NCBI GenBank assembly: GCA_029881495.1
Contig: JAOUMJ010000030.1
Location: 1 to 34,618, forward strand
Direction of reading: 5' to 3'
DNA from: Nitrospinota bacterium
GTDB taxonomy: Bacteria > Nitrospinota_A > UBA7883 > JACRGQ01
DNA length: 34,618 nt
Positions 33,226 through 34,618 of the stretch are shown here, in pieces; the first letter of the stretch is position 1, and every line of letters starts with the position of its first letter. The notes under the pieces are model-generated. The model had not been told where the DNA came from, did not search any database, and was given only the letters and a program-made list of their open reading frames with translations. The position numbers and the translations under genes were made by a program.

Positions 33226-33652
33226 TTCGCACTTCCATTTCGTCCCTTAATCCCTGCACGGTTTCATGCAACTGCTTTATTTCATTCATATGCTCAAGCT
33301 TTGTTTTCTGTTTCTCCGAGGCATGCCTTATTTTCGTGGCGGCTATCTGATCCCTCAGCGCGCCGATCGCGTTCTTTAGCTGCAGGATCTCGTCGTTCGC
33401 TGACGATACCGCCCTCTGTACCGCGCTCTGCTTCTCCATTTGAAGCCCTTCCAGCCTCTCGCGAAGGGCGGATACGGTCTCCTTCAACTGCTCCACCTCG
33501 ATATTCACTTCAGCGACAGCTGTCTGGATTTTCTGTTTTTCGGCGAATTGGAGGGACTCCATCTTCTCGCGAAGAGCGGATACGGTCTCCATGAGATGCC
33601 TGTTCTCCTTGCGGAGTTCATGCTCCTCGGTCGTCTGAATATCCAGTTCCAT
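33206..33652 (-). CDS. Coiled-coil protein made of 36-residue repeats
   Basis: About 148 residues from the ATG at 33652, preceded by AGGGGGAGT (the frame is open to 33811; another ATG is at 33664). Almost the whole protein is helical: three successive units of exactly 36 residues, each beginning near L-x-ETVSALRE-x-x-x-x-LQ (the third diverged to LKNAIGALRDQI), and a partial fourth (LHETVQGLRDEM). It ends basic (RNGKGKK). No other domain is present. It overlaps the adenylate cyclase start by 20 bases, so the two are translationally coupled, and it is probably a scaffold or regulator of that cyclase. That role is inferred from context. Confidence 0.75.
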   Translation of the reverse strand: MELDIQTTEEHELRKENRHLMETVSALREKMESLQFAEKQKIQTAVAEVNIEVEQLKETVSALRERLEGLQMEKQSAVQRAVSSANDEILQLKNAIGALRDQIAATKIRHASEKQKTKLEHMNEIKQLHETVQGLRDEMEVRNGKGKK

Positions 33653-33900
33653 ACTCCCCCTCATGCCGGCCAGTCTTTGGTCATATTTTATACCAAGTTT
33701 ACCCCACTCGGAGGAGAAAGGGCAAAACTCCGCCCAATACAAAGGTTTTAGTAATTTGAAGTCGAAATCTAGACTGGCCTGTTTGAAAGCTATAACCATA
33801 TTTGGTAGCATTCATCTGAACAAACCAAAATCTACAGATACATCATGCTGATACATCCTCGGGTAATTGCTGTAATAAGTCCGTGGCGAGAGGAAATTTG

Positions 33901-34618
33901 ATGGGAAACTCGAATAACGCGACCGTGCTGGATCCTGAGGAGATAGATAAATATTCAGATAAGATATACCCGGAATGTGTCCGAATTCTTTACCGTGTTA
34001 GAGCCCGTACCATTCTCACCCACATCTCCATTGTCTTGGCGACCTTATACACAGGCTGGACCGAAGAAACCTGGTTTAGCAACCTGCTGCTGGTTTCGGC
34101 ATTTTTTTTATACCTTCTTTTCGACCTGTACTCAACTCGAAAGTTTAATTCCTCTGCGGTTCCCGATGAAGAGATTAAGTCGTGGGGGAGGCGCCTCTAT
34201 TATAATTTAGCCGTCGTTGGTCTTTCTTATAACATTATATACATGAACCTTGCCTTTCACGGCGTTGAGAACGCGATGGTTTACCTGATAGTGATAACTG
34301 CACTCTTTTCCATAGGGGCAGTTACTATCCACATATACCTCAAAGGACTTAGTTCCGTTTACATCATTTCCGCTATGGTGCCCCAGTCCGTTTATTATTT
34401 GGTCGCAGACGTGGAAGGGGGCGTCATATTTTCCATTTGCCTGGCGACCTTTGTTGTAGGCATGACAATTATCGGACTTCAAATAAACAATAACGCTATA
34501 CGTACGCTAGCCCTTAACCACCTGTTACAAGATGCGAAGGAAAAGGCGGAAAACGCGACTAAATTGAAAGACAAGTTCGTCTCACTGGTCTCGCACGATC
34601 TCAGGGGGCCGATCAGCT
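33901..34618 (+). CDS. Membrane sensor histidine kinase, truncated by window end
   Basis: An open frame from the ATG at 33901 (GAGAGGAAATTTG before it) runs to the end of the window with no stop, 239 residues. The N-terminal 40 residues are soluble, then about six hydrophobic segments lie between residues 45 and 195 (for example ILTHISIVLATLYTG, LLLVSAFFLYLLF, MVYLIVITALFSIGAV, VIFSICLATFVVGMTIIG). A linker helix leads to the HisKA start KDKFVSLVSHDLRGPIS with phosphoacceptor His at about 232. The rest of HisKA and the ATPase domain lie outside. It is divergent from the coiled-coil/cyclase genes, so it may belong to the same signalling group. Its ligand is unknown. Confidence 0.88.
   Translation, partial: MGNSNNATVLDPEEIDKYSDKIYPECVRILYRVRARTILTHISIVLATLYTGWTEETWFSNLLLVSAFFLYLLFDLYSTRKFNSSAVPDEEIKSWGRRLYYNLAVVGLSYNIIYMNLAFHGVENAMVYLIVITALFSIGAVTIHIYLKGLSSVYIISAMVPQSVYYLVADVEGGVIFSICLATFVVGMTIIGLQINNNAIRTLALNHLLQDAKEKAENATKLKDKFVSLVSHDLRGPIS

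Noticed and set aside
33668-33779. GGCCAGTCT ... AGACTGGCC inverted repeat flanking 94 bases between the coiled-coil and kinase genes
   Set aside because: Nine-base arms so far apart are not compelling as a hairpin, and no mobile-element gene or target duplication is associated.
1-34618. tRNA, rRNA, CRISPR array, riboswitch or insertion sequence
   Set aside because: Reading the gaps showed no cloverleaf-like segments, regular spaced repeats or transposase motifs. A covariance-model search was not possible.

Overview
The window reads as a stretch of chromosome from an uncultured Gram-negative bacterium. The evidence is lipoproteins, periplasmic SurA/PpiC foldases, an outer-membrane-type beta-barrel protein, a periplasmic multihaem cytochrome and an NrfD-type respiratory membrane subunit. 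Gene style suggests a deltaproteobacterial or Nitrospinota-like lineage: a long class II aldolase, MinD/FlhG-like ATPase, many PilZ/GGDEF/cyclase proteins and paralogous response regulators. That placement is a guess from content, not a phylogeny. No rRNA, tRNA, insertion sequence, phage gene or CRISPR array was seen, and no gap between genes exceeds 300 bases.

Layout. 1-4000: an NrfD-like quinol/membrane subunit, then a small accessory patch (AT-rich DUF4238 gene and a BrnT toxin with an unusual partner), then a pentahaem cytochrome c. 4050-8900: cysteine desulfurase, a PP-loop tRNA thiolation enzyme and two parvulin-type foldases on the minus strand, with a PAP2 phosphatase on the plus strand. 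8900-12450: a probable operon fba - yajQ - fabI - mfnB (minus strand). 12660-15540: a MinD-like ATPase divergent from an ABC-type permease. 15730-19860: PilZ protein, CHASE-PAS histidine kinase and a response regulator with a degenerate GGDEF domain. 20100-28850: mostly single genes and short operons (Ca/cation exchanger, lipoproteins, CDF-like transporter, YhbY, YceI-MarR, endonuclease V, DoxX, dodecin, DUF1848). 28880-34618: a signalling cluster of a stand-alone receiver, a pseudo-cyclase fused to PilZ, a CyaB1-like GAF-GAF-PAS-cyclase-TPR protein translationally overlapped by a repeat coiled-coil protein, and a histidine kinase cut by the window edge.

How they work together. Cysteine desulfurase probably supplies sulfur to the adjacent tRNA-thiolation enzyme, and the foldases serve envelope biogenesis. 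The most interesting theme is second-messenger signalling: two PilZ domains, a GGDEF protein that has lost its catalytic signature but kept its inhibitory-site motif, an apparently intact adenylate cyclase and, end to end with it, a cyclase homologue whose catalytic residues are replaced and which carries PilZ. This suggests a c-di-GMP to cAMP connection, which is inference. A second oddity is mfnB: its clear N-terminal homology, including the catalytic lysine, lies in frame directly behind the fabI stop codon with no standard start codon.
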